Positions 1 to 8,667 of a DNA stretch of 64,000 nt are shown here, one piece after another. Position 1 is the stretch's first letter. The number at the start of each line of letters is the position of its first letter. The notes under the pieces were generated by a model. It ran no database searches. It saw nothing but the letters and a program-made list of their open reading frames with translations, and was not told the origin of the DNA. This DNA comes from Bacteroidota bacterium. Its GTDB lineage: Bacteria > Bacteroidota > Ignavibacteria > UBA10030 > UBA6906. A program made the translations under genes and the position numbers. The DNA is taken from contig JAHBUR010000005.1 in NCBI GenBank assembly GCA_019637975.1, positions 62,001-126,000 on the forward strand. Reading direction: 5' to 3'.

Positions 1-87
1 CTGAAACGAACTCTATTCTGTTTGCGCCTGGTTCAGGTTTTCTCAAGGCGACAGCAACCTCGCCCTTCTGGACGCGACAGACCAAAC

Positions 88-1101
88 CTATGTGACGAGA
101 AACGTCAACAGGTAGATACTGTCCTCCGAGGCGCTGGCTACGACTACTTCATGCTTACCCTTGGGAGTGAGGAGTCCCAAGTCAAACGTAATCTCGCCTA
201 TAAGGTCATCATTCCTTCCCTGAATCGGATTGTTGTCATAATCCCACAACTGGACTCTATGTTTGCCGATTGACTTGGAAATTTCGAGATTTGGTGAAAC
301 TGTTTGTCCACCTTTTACATCTTCATAATTCTTGTTGGCCGGCCATACTTTTTGCCCGTTGATATTGATGTACAGGTTATCAGGAGCCCGGTTAGCATCG
401 ATTTTGGTCGCGATCCAGCTCCCCAATGATACTGCACCGACCACGAAGGCGGCTCCGCCAACGGAAACGCCAATGATCGGGCTGGCACCAACTGCTGCCA
501 AACCGACTCCCCCCAAAGCAAACCCGATACCCGTCGAGATCTCCGCCACGAGATTGTTGACACCAATGTCAATACCGCTCGCCGGCCTGATGCATTTTAC
601 TTCGAGAAGCCGGAGTGTTGCGGACTCAGGAAACACCTCCCACCTCACCTCCTTATGATCCTGGGTTATCTTGCGGCCTTTCACCCCATCTGCGTACATG
701 TGAATGCCGGAGTGTGTATTCGTAATAACAAAACTGTTGGGTTGATATCTCTTCGACAGATCCCAAAACTGGTTCCCTCCGTTCATCCAAGTCCACAACC
801 AAAGCGGATGTCCCGGCTCTTTGTACTGGCGGTCGCTGCTATAATCGCTTCTTGATGTACACACAACCTGCCATTCATTGAGCTTGGTCGCGAGACTCCA
901 ACCACGCCCCTGATAATATTTCAGCAGGAATTTTTGATTGTCGTTGCCGGTAAATTCACTGAGGATAAGATTCGTTCCGTCTTTTGCATCTCCGGACAAG
1001 GTTAAGAACCCGCCCGACTGGGGATCCCTGATGAAGCAGTTCTTAAAATTGATAGTAGTGCGGGTCAGATCATCCGGCGCTTCAATCGGGAAATTTGACA
1101 T
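88..1101 (-). CDS. beta-trefoil lectin-like / glycine-rich membrane-active / C2-like protein
   Basis: This 337-residue protein has no signal peptide. Residues 15-160 carry three spaced motifs of the QxF/QxW kind (NQKFLL, NQFWDL, VRWEVF) in a layout like a ricin-B beta-trefoil. Residues ~180-235 form a long stretch of Gly, Ala, Val and Ile able to make a membrane hairpin. The C-terminal ~100 residues (LYININGQKVW, then LWDYDN and LIGEITFDL) resemble a C2-type beta sandwich. The start has AGGAG upstream at good spacing. It is the last gene of the bioY operon, 25 bp after the SnoaL-like gene. A carbohydrate- or lipid-binding, membrane-inserting role is inferred from domain order only; I do not recognise a named family. 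Confidence 0.75.
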   Translation of the reverse strand: MSNFPIEAPDDLTRTTINFKNCFIRDPQSGGFLTLSGDAKDGTNLILSEFTGNDNQKFLLKYYQGRGWSLATKLNEWQVVCTSRSDYSSDRQYKEPGHPLWLWTWMNGGNQFWDLSKRYQPNSFVITNTHSGIHMYADGVKGRKITQDHKEVRWEVFPESATLRLLEVKCIRPASGIDIGVNNLVAEISTGIGFALGGVGLAAVGASPIIGVSVGGAAFVVGAVSLGSWIATKIDANRAPDNLYININGQKVWPANKNYEDVKGGQTVSPNLEISKSIGKHRVQLWDYDNNPIQGRNDDLIGEITFDLGLLTPKGKHEVVVASASEDSIYLLTFLVT

Positions 1102-1126
1102 CCTTCACTTCTCCTTTCGTCTGGCT

Positions 1127-1507
1127 CTAAAACATACCATGTTCGTTCGGCGATTTTTCAGGAACTGCTTGCACGATATCCCACGCCTCGACAATCCGCT
1201 CCGCCTCAAAGCGGAAAATATGTACAACAGCAGCGCCCCGGTCTTCAGGGTGTTGCCTGATGCGTGAAAAGATCGCCACTCTATCACCGTCCTGCAGGGC
1301 AAACTGAACCTCAAGAATTTTGTCGGGACTCTCCAACGCATTTGCCTGCATCGCTTCCCGCAATGAATCGGCGTCACCACGGAAGTAGGGATTGTGGTGA
1401 CGGAACCCCGGCCCGATGTAACGGTCGTAAGCTTCCCGGACTTTGCCTGCGGCAACAAGTGTGAGGAAACCGGCGGCGGATTCTTTCAAGGACTGGGACG
1501 GCGGCAT
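1127..1507 (-). CDS. SnoaL-like / NTF2-fold protein
   Basis: The 126-residue product has the composition and motif order of small SnoaL-like (NTF2 fold) proteins: an N-terminal helix pair (AAGFLTLVAAGKVREAY), the FRHHNPYF motif, then alternating strands ending in EAWDIVQ. The family includes polyketide cyclases, isomerases and many proteins of unknown substrate, so no reaction can be assigned. I chose the ATG at 1505-1507 because family members start close to this point; a GTG at 1540 would add 11 residues but has no ribosome site. It lies between two small operon genes. Confidence 0.75.
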   Translation of the reverse strand: MPPSQSLKESAAGFLTLVAAGKVREAYDRYIGPGFRHHNPYFRGDADSLREAMQANALESPDKILEVQFALQDGDRVAIFSRIRQHPEDRGAAVVHIFRFEAERIVEAWDIVQAVPEKSPNEHGMF

Positions 1508-1549
1508 AATCCCGAGCTTTGATTGTAGAGGTTGAAGCACATGGTGCGA

Positions 1550-1837
1550 TTACTTCTTGTCGAAATTATGCTGTGCGAGGATTGTGCCGAGATCATCAAT
1601 TGTGAACTTGGTGAGCTGCACTATCGTAGAGCGGGTTCGGTAGGCGGGAGGAACCAACAAGGCGGCCTGTTCCTTAGTCTCGACATCGGCAATCATCCAC
1701 GCCTTGTGGACTGCGTCCGAGCAGCCCCACTCCGCCGTTGAGACGAAATGCGAACCCGCCCCAAGAAGCAGTTCGATGGCTCGCCCGCATTCGCCGGGGG
1801 TCGGGTCGTGCGAGACTTCAATAAGAAATCTTGGCAT
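1550..1837 (-). CDS. small alpha/beta protein of unknown function
   Basis: A 95-residue protein starting MPRFLIEVSH, behind an excellent AAGGAGG ribosome site. Its size and strand-helix-strand pattern suggest a ferredoxin-like dimeric alpha+beta barrel like YCII or muconolactone-isomerase-type proteins, but this is inference. It keeps a His at position 10 and a Cys-containing loop (STAEWGCSD). It lies 61 bp after the small lipoprotein and 42 bp before the SnoaL-like gene, so all three are probably co-transcribed. Confidence 0.7.
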   Translation of the reverse strand: MPRFLIEVSHDPTPGECGRAIELLLGAGSHFVSTAEWGCSDAVHKAWMIADVETKEQAALLVPPAYRTRSTIVQLTKFTIDDLGTILAQHNFDKK

Positions 1838-1898
1838 GGTGGATTTCCTCCTTCTTTATGTATCAAGAACCGTATGTACAACACATCGAGCGGTTGAA

Positions 1899-2177
1899 CT
1901 ACCCGCCCCGCCCGATAGCGCCCAACGTGATTATCGTAAGAAGTGCAACTATAACAGCGACAAAGACGATAACGCGTTTCTGCTTCTCGACAGATTCCCG
2001 TTCACCGGCATTGGTAGGTCCGGTTCGAACTGTGTCGCTGAATTCAGTCGTTGAACTCGCGGCAACAACCGCCGCATCCGATACTCTGCCGCGAGGCAGT
2101 TGCGGTGTTTCCCTTGATGCGGCACAACCGGCAATCGAAACAACGAATACAAACCCGACAAGACTGAGAAACTTCAT
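1899..2177 (-). CDS. small lipoprotein with C-terminal membrane helix
   Basis: I place the start at the ATG 2175-2177 because it opens a signal peptide (MKFLSLVGFVFVVSIAGC) with a good lipobox IAGC, and because AAGGTAG sits just upstream. The mature part is ~40 residues rich in Ser, Thr and Ala, followed by a basic patch (EKQKR) and one strongly hydrophobic C-terminal segment (VIVFVAVIVALLTIITLGAI). Lipid anchor plus C-terminal helix suggests an envelope protein anchored twice. It follows bioY by 29 bp. No family recognised. Confidence 0.65.
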   Translation of the reverse strand: MKFLSLVGFVFVVSIAGCAASRETPQLPRGRVSDAAVVAASSTTEFSDTVRTGPTNAGERESVEKQKRVIVFVAVIVALLTIITLGAIGRGG

Positions 2178-2206
2178 TTCTACCTTGTATAACGTTTGCA
2201 GCAACC

Positions 2207-2770
2207 TTAACCCAACTTCCTCCACCTCTTCGCCACCTCAAAGTAGATCGTCGAAGCCGCAAACAGCTTCAGAACATCCCACCACGAAAAAATCAGGAAG
2301 CCGGAGGTGAACGCCGTCGAAAGATCTTTGATGTAGAATGCATAGAGGTGAATTGTGCCTGATGTGAAGATCACCAGCAATCCAGCGAACATCGAAGCGA
2401 GAACCGCCGGGTAGCTTCTGAACTGTTGCACGAGATACCCGACAAGTGCCGCCGCCACGGGAAAGGCAATCAAGTAGCCGCCGGTAGGTCCGAGCAGTTT
2501 CGCAAACCCGAATCCGCCGAGCGAGAATACCGGCGCGCCAAGCGCCCCGACGGCAAGATAGAGCATCATGCTGAGCGCACCGTTTCGTGCCCCCAAAAAC
2601 GCCCCTGCGAGAAGCACGAACAACGTTTGCAGTGTGTACGGTACGGGAACGTTGGGAATTTCCACACGGGCGCCGAGCGCCGTCGCTGCGGCAAATGCCG
2701 TTATCCAGAGCGTTTGCGAAAGTACGCTTGTTGCAACTGCCGGTTTCGTCAGGATCGCGTTTGTACTCAT
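2207..2770 (-). CDS. bioY: BioY biotin transporter (S component)
   Basis: The 187-residue membrane protein matches the BioY family: an N-terminal helix ending in GARVEIPNVPVPYTLQTLFV, then LGARNGALSMMLYLAVGALGAPVF and GPTGGYLIAF, which are hallmark motifs. BioY is the biotin-binding S unit of ECF transporters and may also work alone. No EcfA/T genes are adjacent. The ATG at 2768-2770 (MSTNAILTK) is preferred over a frame that opens 96 bp upstream because it has GGAGA at proper spacing and gives the usual length. It heads a five-gene minus-strand operon. I saw no BirA-type operator upstream. Confidence 0.93.
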   Translation of the reverse strand: MSTNAILTKPAVATSVLSQTLWITAFAAATALGARVEIPNVPVPYTLQTLFVLLAGAFLGARNGALSMMLYLAVGALGAPVFSLGGFGFAKLLGPTGGYLIAFPVAAALVGYLVQQFRSYPAVLASMFAGLLVIFTSGTIHLYAFYIKDLSTAFTSGFLIFSWWDVLKLFAASTIYFEVAKRWRKLG

Positions 2771-2819
2771 ACTGTCTCCATCTGTTGTTTTGTTGGTAGG
2801 AAATAGGAATGAACTACGG

Positions 2820-2850
2820 TCAAAATACTGATTGGGGTAGAGAGAATCAA
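2820..2850 (-). promoter_or_regulatory. Bacteroidota-type promoter for the bioY operon
   Basis: On the minus strand TTG (2850-2848) is followed after exactly 20 bases by TATTTTGA (2827-2820), fitting the -33 TTTG / -7 TAnnTTTG pattern. It is divergent from, and only 5 bp away from, the -33 element of the carboxypeptidase promoter. Confidence 0.55.
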
Positions 2851-2855
2851 TTGCC

Positions 2856-2886
2856 TTGTGGTTCACGACATCATTCCGTACTTTTG
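2856..2886 (+). promoter_or_regulatory. Bacteroidota-type promoter for the M14 carboxypeptidase
   Basis: TTG at 2856-2858, a 20-base spacer, then TACTTTTG at 2879-2886, which matches TAnnTTTG exactly. The start codon lies 44 bases downstream. Confidence 0.65.
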
Positions 2887-2930
2887 TTCAGGTATCCCCC
2901 AATTGTTCTCACCAAATTTGGAGTTCAATG

Positions 2931-5900
2931 ATGTTCCGCAGAGTCACGTTCATTTTCATAGCCGCATTCTGTTTTGCCGTTGCGTATGCGGCGGAAACAT
3001 TCAAACAAGTCAGTATTTTCGTCCCCGACAAAGCAACGCTTGACCGCATCTGGTCGACGGGCATTGATCACGAGGGCTCGGATGGCAAAATCGGCGGCAT
3101 GATGGAGTTTGTTGCCGGCGAGTTCGAGCTTCAGGAACTTGACCGTCAGGGTATCAATTACAGTGTTGTGATTGATGACCTCGCCGCATACTACGGGCAG
3201 CGGCTTTCCGGCGGCCCGGTGAATGCTCTCGGCTTCGGCCTCGGCAGCATGGGGGGCCACTACACACTTCAGGAAGTGATCCAGCAACTCGACTCGATGC
3301 GCCTTCTCTATCCAAATCTGATTACAGTTCGCGATTCCATCGGACGCTCGCAGCAGGGTCGTGCAATCTGGATTGTGAAGATCGGCAGCAATCAAAGTGC
3401 GGGAACGCCCGAAGTCTTGTACACCGCATTGCATCATGCTCGTGAACCCGCGGGCATGATGTCAACTATCTATTACATGTGGTGGCTGTTGGAGAATTAC
3501 ACCTCCGACATTCGCGCAACGTATCTCGTAAACAACCGCCAGCAGTGGTTCATCCCCGTCGTCAATCCCGATGGCTACGAATACAACCGCTCGACGAATC
3601 CGAACGGTGGAGGAATGTGGCGCAAAAACCGTCGGGATAACAGCGGAAGTTTTGGGGTAGATTTGAACCGCAACTACGGACCGATGTATATGTGGAATGC
3701 GTCGAACGGCGGTTCCAGCACAACGCCCAGCAGCGATACGTACCGCGGCCCCTCGCCCTTCTCCGAACCCGAAACCCAGGCAATCGATAACTTCATGCGA
3801 TCGCGCAACATCAAGACGTGCCTCAACTATCATACATACGGCAGCTACCTTATTTATCCCTGGGGATATTTGTCGAGAGAGAATGGCGACTCGCTGACGT
3901 ACCGCGACTGGGCCTACTTCATGACGGCATATTCAAGAGCAACGAACGGCACCGATCAGCAAACAGTGAACTACTCGACCCGCGGCAACTCCGATGATTA
4001 CATGTTCGGCGACACAACCAAACCGATTGCCTATGCGATGACACCGGAAGTCGGGATTGAAACCGACGGATTCTGGGCGCCTTCGGCGAGAATTTTGCCG
4101 CTTGCGATGGCCTTTCACCCGACGAACATGCTGCTTGCCTATTTTGCCGGACAGTACACAACGGTTGTCCGACATGAGGTTCAGGATGGCAATAATGGAT
4201 TTTTGAATAGAGGGGAGAACTTCTCGCTTGTTGCGACGTTGAAGAACAAAGGCGTCGGTTACGGCAGCATGCTCTCCGTGCAAGTGACAAGCAGTCTTCC
4301 GACTGTTCAGTTTGCGAGTCCCGTTCTCATCAACCAAATAATGCCGCAACAAGAGCGCCAGGTACTTCTGAGCGGGACCGTTGCAACGAATGCAACGGAA
4401 GGAGTCCCCGTTCAGTTTTATGTGAGGATTACCGACGGCGACGGATATCTGAAAATCGACACGCTTCAATACTTCATCGGCACGCCCTCCGTGTTGTTTG
4501 CAGACAGCGCATCAAACGGAACCGGCAACTGGAACACCGGAACAGGCTGGGGCACAACATCCAACGCGCATACTCCCCCGTTCGCCTTCACCGACAGCCC
4601 GACGGGCAACTATGCGACGAACGCAAACAACTCCCTCACGCTGAACAACGCCATCAATCTTGCCGGCTACAATCACGCCCAGTTGAAGTTCTGGACGAAG
4701 TGGGCAATTGAGCCGACGTGGGACTTTGCAACGGTCGAGATTTCATCCAACAACGGAACTACGTGGAACATGCTGCGCACGGAACTGTCGCATTTCGGTT
4801 CGGAACGCAGTGGCAGCCGCCAACCGGCGGGCTCGTGGGGCTACGACAGCTACACACCGGGCGGTACGTGGGTCGAGCAGTCGGCGGATTTGTCAAGCTA
4901 TGTCAATTCGCCAATCAAGTTGCGGTTCCGAATGTCTGCGGACGGGGGAGACAATCGCGACGGGATTTATGTTGATGATATTCGCGTGTACGGTTTTACA
5001 ACTATCGCGCCGCCACCGGATACGGGCATTGTTGTGTTCCCGTCAGAATTTGCATTCAAGGGACCCACGGGGCGAGTGTTCCGGGATTCGTTGAAGATCA
5101 AGAATATGACGGCGGGACAAGTCTCGGTCAATCTCGTCGAATCCGGACAAACTGATGCTGCAATCTCCGGCGAAACGAATCATGGAGATGGATTCAATCT
5201 GCAATCAATCATTGGCAAATTGCGACCGGCGTTTCAGCGGGCAGCCCTCACGGCTTCCTCATTTATTGGAGGCGGAGAACCGACAAGCAACCCGTTGGCG
5301 TACACGACGATTCTCACGGACGAACGGGGTGAAGTCGGGCCTGCGGCCGCGGATATTTATCGTGTGCAGTACCAGTTCAGAACCGGCCCATTGGGTTCGT
5401 ATCATGACTTCAAGGTGGTAATGAACGATCTTCCCGATACCAACATCGTTATTATTCTCTCCATTGATACGGATCAGGATTTTGGAACGGGACGATTCCC
5501 GACTCCATTGGGACTCGGCTTACCTTCGCGTGACATCGGATCAGAGCGGGAAATTCTGATCGACGCAAGCGGAATACTGATCGACTCGCTCACCGGCTTC
5601 GGAAGGATTCGTGCAGGCGTCGTCGTCAGCACGGAAAACGATACGCTTACGATTGTTGGACTGCCGTTCTTGTTGAGCATCCAACGCGATAGCGTACTGA
5701 CCATCGGAACCGAAACCGCCATCGGCGGCATTACAGTCAGTTCGCTGAACGATCCTGACGGGAAGATGAACATCGGCTTTCTCTCATCTCACATACAACC
5801 CAATGCAAATCCCCTCCCGGATTTTGCTCCGCAGATAGGTCACGCCAACATCGGCGGCGAGACAGGCGTCTCGTGGCTGACGTTCAAACCAACGAACCTT

Positions 5901-6668
5901 CTTCTCGAAAGTAACGACTCGGCAATGGTGCAGGTGACGGCTCTGGCCGCGAAACCTGCCGGAGCATTCAACGCCAACATTGCATTGCAATCTCCGGGAA
6001 GAGTTTCTGTGAACGTTCCCATCACGATGAACGTGTCAACGCCACCGTCGCCGGTTATTCAGGTTTCTCCGACAATCGTTCGCGATACGCTTGTGGTTGG
6101 AGACAGCATTACGAATATCATCAACATCCGAAACAACGGAGGCGGAACCCTGAATTTTGCGGTGCTGGACACTTCCGCTGCATCGTGGATAACCCTGACG
6201 CCGCAGGTTGGCACAGCCGACTCGGGCGTGACGGTTGCTGTCTCGATGAACGTCAAGTCTGCCGGCTTGCGCATCGACACGACGTATGCAGTTCGGCTCT
6301 TTGTGGTTAGCAACGATCCGAACTCAACCACAGTACCTGTCGAACTGACGCTGCGAGTCAAGAGCGTGACATCGGCAAGCCCTGGGGGCACGATTCCCGC
6401 ATCGTTCGCCTTGCATCAGAATTATCCCAACCCGTTCAACCCCGAAACGAACATCAGTTTCGATTTGCCGTGGAGTTCGCATGTGAGCCTGAAAATCTTC
6501 AACCTGATCGGACAGGAAGTCGCTGCTGTTGTGGAAGGCCGGCTTGAAGCAGGAACGCATGTGTACAAAGTCGGCAAAGACCGGCACGGGCTATCGAGCG
6601 GTGTGTACTTCTACCGTCTGTACGCAGGCGAATCTGTTGCCACACGCAAGCTCGTTTTGTTGAAGTAA
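2931..6668 (+). CDS. secreted M14 zinc carboxypeptidase with type IX sorting domain
   Basis: A 1245-residue exported protein. A signal peptide (ending AYAAET) precedes an M14 metallocarboxypeptidase domain: HxxE zinc pair H169/E172 (HHAREP), the NPDGYEY loop, the substrate-site segment DLNRNYGP, third zinc ligand H301 (NYHTYGSY) and general base near E373 (MTPEVG). Next come a CARDB/Ig-like stretch, a jelly-roll domain with NWNTGTGWG, further beta-sandwich domains, and the C-terminal NYPNPFNPET...LVLLK sorting domain cleaved by type IX secretion. It should act at the cell surface or outside, trimming peptides. The second ATG (2931) has the better spacing from GGAG. All M14 ligands seem present. 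Confidence 0.93.
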   Translation: MFRRVTFIFIAAFCFAVAYAAETFKQVSIFVPDKATLDRIWSTGIDHEGSDGKIGGMMEFVAGEFELQELDRQGINYSVVIDDLAAYYGQRLSGGPVNALGFGLGSMGGHYTLQEVIQQLDSMRLLYPNLITVRDSIGRSQQGRAIWIVKIGSNQSAGTPEVLYTALHHAREPAGMMSTIYYMWWLLENYTSDIRATYLVNNRQQWFIPVVNPDGYEYNRSTNPNGGGMWRKNRRDNSGSFGVDLNRNYGPMYMWNASNGGSSTTPSSDTYRGPSPFSEPETQAIDNFMRSRNIKTCLNYHTYGSYLIYPWGYLSRENGDSLTYRDWAYFMTAYSRATNGTDQQTVNYSTRGNSDDYMFGDTTKPIAYAMTPEVGIETDGFWAPSARILPLAMAFHPTNMLLAYFAGQYTTVVRHEVQDGNNGFLNRGENFSLVATLKNKGVGYGSMLSVQVTSSLPTVQFASPVLINQIMPQQERQVLLSGTVATNATEGVPVQFYVRITDGDGYLKIDTLQYFIGTPSVLFADSASNGTGNWNTGTGWGTTSNAHTPPFAFTDSPTGNYATNANNSLTLNNAINLAGYNHAQLKFWTKWAIEPTWDFATVEISSNNGTTWNMLRTELSHFGSERSGSRQPAGSWGYDSYTPGGTWVEQSADLSSYVNSPIKLRFRMSADGGDNRDGIYVDDIRVYGFTTIAPPPDTGIVVFPSEFAFKGPTGRVFRDSLKIKNMTAGQVSVNLVESGQTDAAISGETNHGDGFNLQSIIGKLRPAFQRAALTASSFIGGGEPTSNPLAYTTILTDERGEVGPAAADIYRVQYQFRTGPLGSYHDFKVVMNDLPDTNIVIILSIDTDQDFGTGRFPTPLGLGLPSRDIGSEREILIDASGILIDSLTGFGRIRAGVVVSTENDTLTIVGLPFLLSIQRDSVLTIGTETAIGGITVSSLNDPDGKMNIGFLSSHIQPNANPLPDFAPQIGHANIGGETGVSWLTFKPTNLLLESNDSAMVQVTALAAKPAGAFNANIALQSPGRVSVNVPITMNVSTPPSPVIQVSPTIVRDTLVVGDSITNIINIRNNGGGTLNFAVLDTSAASWITLTPQVGTADSGVTVAVSMNVKSAGLRIDTTYAVRLFVVSNDPNSTTVPVELTLRVKSVTSASPGGTIPASFALHQNYPNPFNPETNISFDLPWSSHVSLKIFNLIGQEVAAVVEGRLEAGTHVYKVGKDRHGLSSGVYFYRLYAGESVATRKLVLLK

Positions 6669-7010
6669 CGTAGGACGATCAACACATCTCAGTGCTCGCC
6701 GGCGTCTGCCGACGACGGCGGGCAGCTTTGGGTTTGCGGTCGTACGGATTTCTTGCACGATCGAAGAATGCAAACACCGTGACAGCAACCAATGTGTACA
6801 GAGCAACGGTGAAAACCGTGCACAAGAAACATGACCAAGTTTGTCACATTTGTCGTGAAGAATTTTCCAAACCCGCAACTTTTCTCTTGCAATTCCCGGC
6901 ATCCGGAAGTATATTGCAGCCGTCAAAGGCAGAAGTAGAATTGCCTGCAATCTCAAACTGTTCCGTTCTTTGACGTGAGGTGAGTTGATGTCGGGTGTAA
7001 TTGTGGAAGA
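6669..7010 (+). other. non-coding gap after the M14 gene
   Basis: I see no convincing gene here. Around 6706-6724 a short GC-rich inverted sequence resembles a dispersed hairpin but lacks a T tract, so it is a weak terminator. A promoter candidate lies at 6887-6917. Confidence 0.5.
6887..6917 (+). promoter_or_regulatory. Bacteroidota-type promoter candidate
   Basis: TTG (6887-6889), 20 bases, then TATATTGC (6910-6917). It would read into the heptamer array and the truncated lipoprotein gene. Confidence 0.45.
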
Positions 7011-7092
7011 CTCGCCACTCGCCACTCGCCACTCGCCACTCGCCACTCGCCACTCGCCACTCGCCACTCGCCACTCGCCACTCGCCACTCGC
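7011..7092. repeat. heptamer tandem array CTCGCCA x ~11.7
   Basis: Eleven perfect copies of CTCGCCA run from 7011 to 7087, followed by CTCGC. Because 7 is not a multiple of 3 and the unit creates no stop, all six frames stay open and each strand encodes one seven-residue repeat in every frame. Such frames are by-products of the array and should not be annotated as genes. Confidence 0.95.
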
Positions 7093-7227
7093 GAGCGACA
7101 GAACTGTTTCTTTGTGGAGGAGAAGATGAATGTTCAAACTGCGGCACACTTGTTCTCTAATCACACGTCTACACCAGTACATAACGGTTCAGAAAACCGT
7201 TGCCGTCATTGGAAGGAGAACATCAAA

Positions 7228-7545
7228 TTGAAAGCCCTTCTCCATCTCGTACGTCTTTGCTTACTGTTGTTGAGTTCCTGCAAGAAGGACGAATCGTGTA
7301 CGACGTGTGCCGGCACCAAACCAGGCAAACGTGACTTTGTGTGGACGATTGACACACTCTCCTACCCCGGCAGCTTCCAAACACTCATGCGCGAGATCTG
7401 GGCGACCAGCCCTACGAATGTGTACGTAGTCGGGCACAATGACCAACCAGGACCAGGGACAATGTTCAGGTACGACGGAGCGCGCTGGGCGAAACGGTCT
7501 CGTCATCATAGGAAGGAGGTAATGTTGTGTATGAACGCCCGATAA
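7228..7545 (+). pseudogene. truncated lipoprotein (N-terminal fragment)
   Basis: A TTG start at 7228 with GGAAGGAG upstream opens a lipoprotein signal (LLHLVRLCLLLLSSC) followed by KKDESC and a segment (WTIDTLSYPGSFQTLM, then WATSPTNVYVVGHND and FRYDGARW) that I recognise as the start of the long beta-propeller lipoproteins often mislabelled glucosyl transferase in this phylum. The family normally continues for several hundred residues. Here the frame meets unrelated sequence at ~7500, runs through the first copy of the direct repeat and stops at 7545. It is best read as a gene broken by rearrangement at the repeat. A short functional lipoprotein of 105 residues cannot be excluded. Confidence 0.6.
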
Positions 7546-7609
7546 CAACACCGCCACTGTGCTGGTAACACAGCGGCGGCGTACTACTCAAACAAAAGAC
7601 CCCGACGGA
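7511..7609 (+). repeat. direct repeat copy 1 with Shine-Dalgarno and hairpin
   Basis: A 99-bp element nearly identical to 8668-8764. It begins with GGAAGGAGGT, carries a mini-frame ATG AAC GCC CGA TAA (7531-7545), then an imperfect hairpin: arm 7551-7561, loop 7562-7568, arm 7569-7579, 10 of 11 bases paired. The 57 bp from 7540 to 7596 are identical in both copies. Confidence 0.9.
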
Positions 7610-7648
7610 AGATGGAGCGTTACAAAAGAGAATGAAACGGAGATAGAC

Positions 7649-8662
7649 ATGAATCGAATCACAATAGGCGCGTTGCTGCTGGCCGCACTGTTACCCCTTT
7701 CATGCAAAGATTGTGGCACAGACGGAGGGACTAACAACGGAGGAGGAAAAATCAATCCCAACATACTACTTGTAAAGTCCTGTTGCGACGACCCGTTCAT
7801 TGGTGGACAATACAGGATGGGGACATGGAGGGAAAATGTCATCTACATAGGCTCACCTTTCAGACGCATCACATTGAACTCGATCTTGGGTGTCGAACGT
7901 GACACTCTTATCTACTTGTTCGGCAGGCATCGATTCATATCGAACTTGAAAGGCCGAAGGATTATGATGGTACGATCAAACTATGCGGATGTCTCATCTG
8001 GGCAACTTGTGGAGTTCGATGACGAAACGTTGACATTGAGGTCGCTATGCGACAGTACTTACAACATCTCCAGTGCCATCTATTTGCCAAATGAAAATCG
8101 ATGCGTTTATTATACCTACGGGAATTCAACTAGACAAGTTGTTGCCGGATACTACGCCCTTGATCTTGCCACGCTTCAAGATAGCCTTCTCTTCCAATAC
8201 GTTTCAGAGATTGGTCCGAACGAAGTCGTAAACGGTTTTGACATAAGCCCGAACGGAGGTAAGCTTCTCTTTCCCGTCAACCGAAGAACCGAGCGACCAC
8301 TCATTGTCGAGCACTCCCTTGCTTCGGGCGTACGAGAAACACTTAGCGTTGTTCTTGAACGCCAATTGCTCTGGCTTCGGTATCACCCGTCAGGAAATCA
8401 AATTCTCTATTCGAACTACCCAGTCGGTGCAGGAGGCCATACCGTAGCCGATGATGGCGAAATCGGAGTCATCGACCGCTCAACGTTGACCAAGAGGATA
8501 CTTGATGTGAATACAAACCCGGGTGGGCTCTCCGTGAGTGTCTTTCCCAATTGGTCTCCGGACGGAAGACACATCGTGTATGGTAGTGCCAAAGGTCCTG
8601 TGTCAGAACCCCCGGGGGCATTGTCATTCTATTCGTTGTACATCTTGAGGGATGTCAATTGA
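7649..8662 (+). CDS. beta-propeller (TolB/WD40-like) lipoprotein
   Basis: A 337-residue lipoprotein. The ATG at 7649 has GGAGA upstream and opens a signal peptide with lipobox LPLSC, then a Gly/Asn-rich linker (GTDGGTNNGGGK). The rest has blade-like repeats: FDISPNGGKLLF, RYHPSGNQILYSNY and FPNWSPDGRHIVYG are typical of TolB/PD40 propellers. It should sit on the outer membrane, periplasmic or surface side; no catalytic site is apparent. It is flanked on both sides by copies of a ~98-bp direct repeat, which suggests it arrived or is exchanged as a cassette. The reading frame can be extended upstream to a GTG at 7559 inside the repeat, but the signal peptide argues against that start. Confidence 0.8.
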   Translation: MNRITIGALLLAALLPLSCKDCGTDGGTNNGGGKINPNILLVKSCCDDPFIGGQYRMGTWRENVIYIGSPFRRITLNSILGVERDTLIYLFGRHRFISNLKGRRIMMVRSNYADVSSGQLVEFDDETLTLRSLCDSTYNISSAIYLPNENRCVYYTYGNSTRQVVAGYYALDLATLQDSLLFQYVSEIGPNEVVNGFDISPNGGKLLFPVNRRTERPLIVEHSLASGVRETLSVVLERQLLWLRYHPSGNQILYSNYPVGAGGHTVADDGEIGVIDRSTLTKRILDVNTNPGGLSVSVFPNWSPDGRHIVYGSAKGPVSEPPGALSFYSLYILRDVN

Positions 8663-8667
8663 GACAA

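Noticed and set aside
2771-2927. BirA operator or riboswitch in front of bioY
   Set aside because: I looked for a TGTAAAC-type palindrome and for riboswitch-like structure and found only promoter-like elements.
6953-7182. Coding frames through the CTCGCCA array on both strands
   Set aside because: They arise only because the unit has no stops in any frame; no ribosome site or conserved sequence supports translation.
7540-7596. Integron attC-like site in the direct repeat
   Set aside because: The hairpin and cassette layout are suggestive, but the R' core GTTRRRY is missing at the 3-prime end and the 5-prime side does not match RYYYAAC. No integrase is visible.
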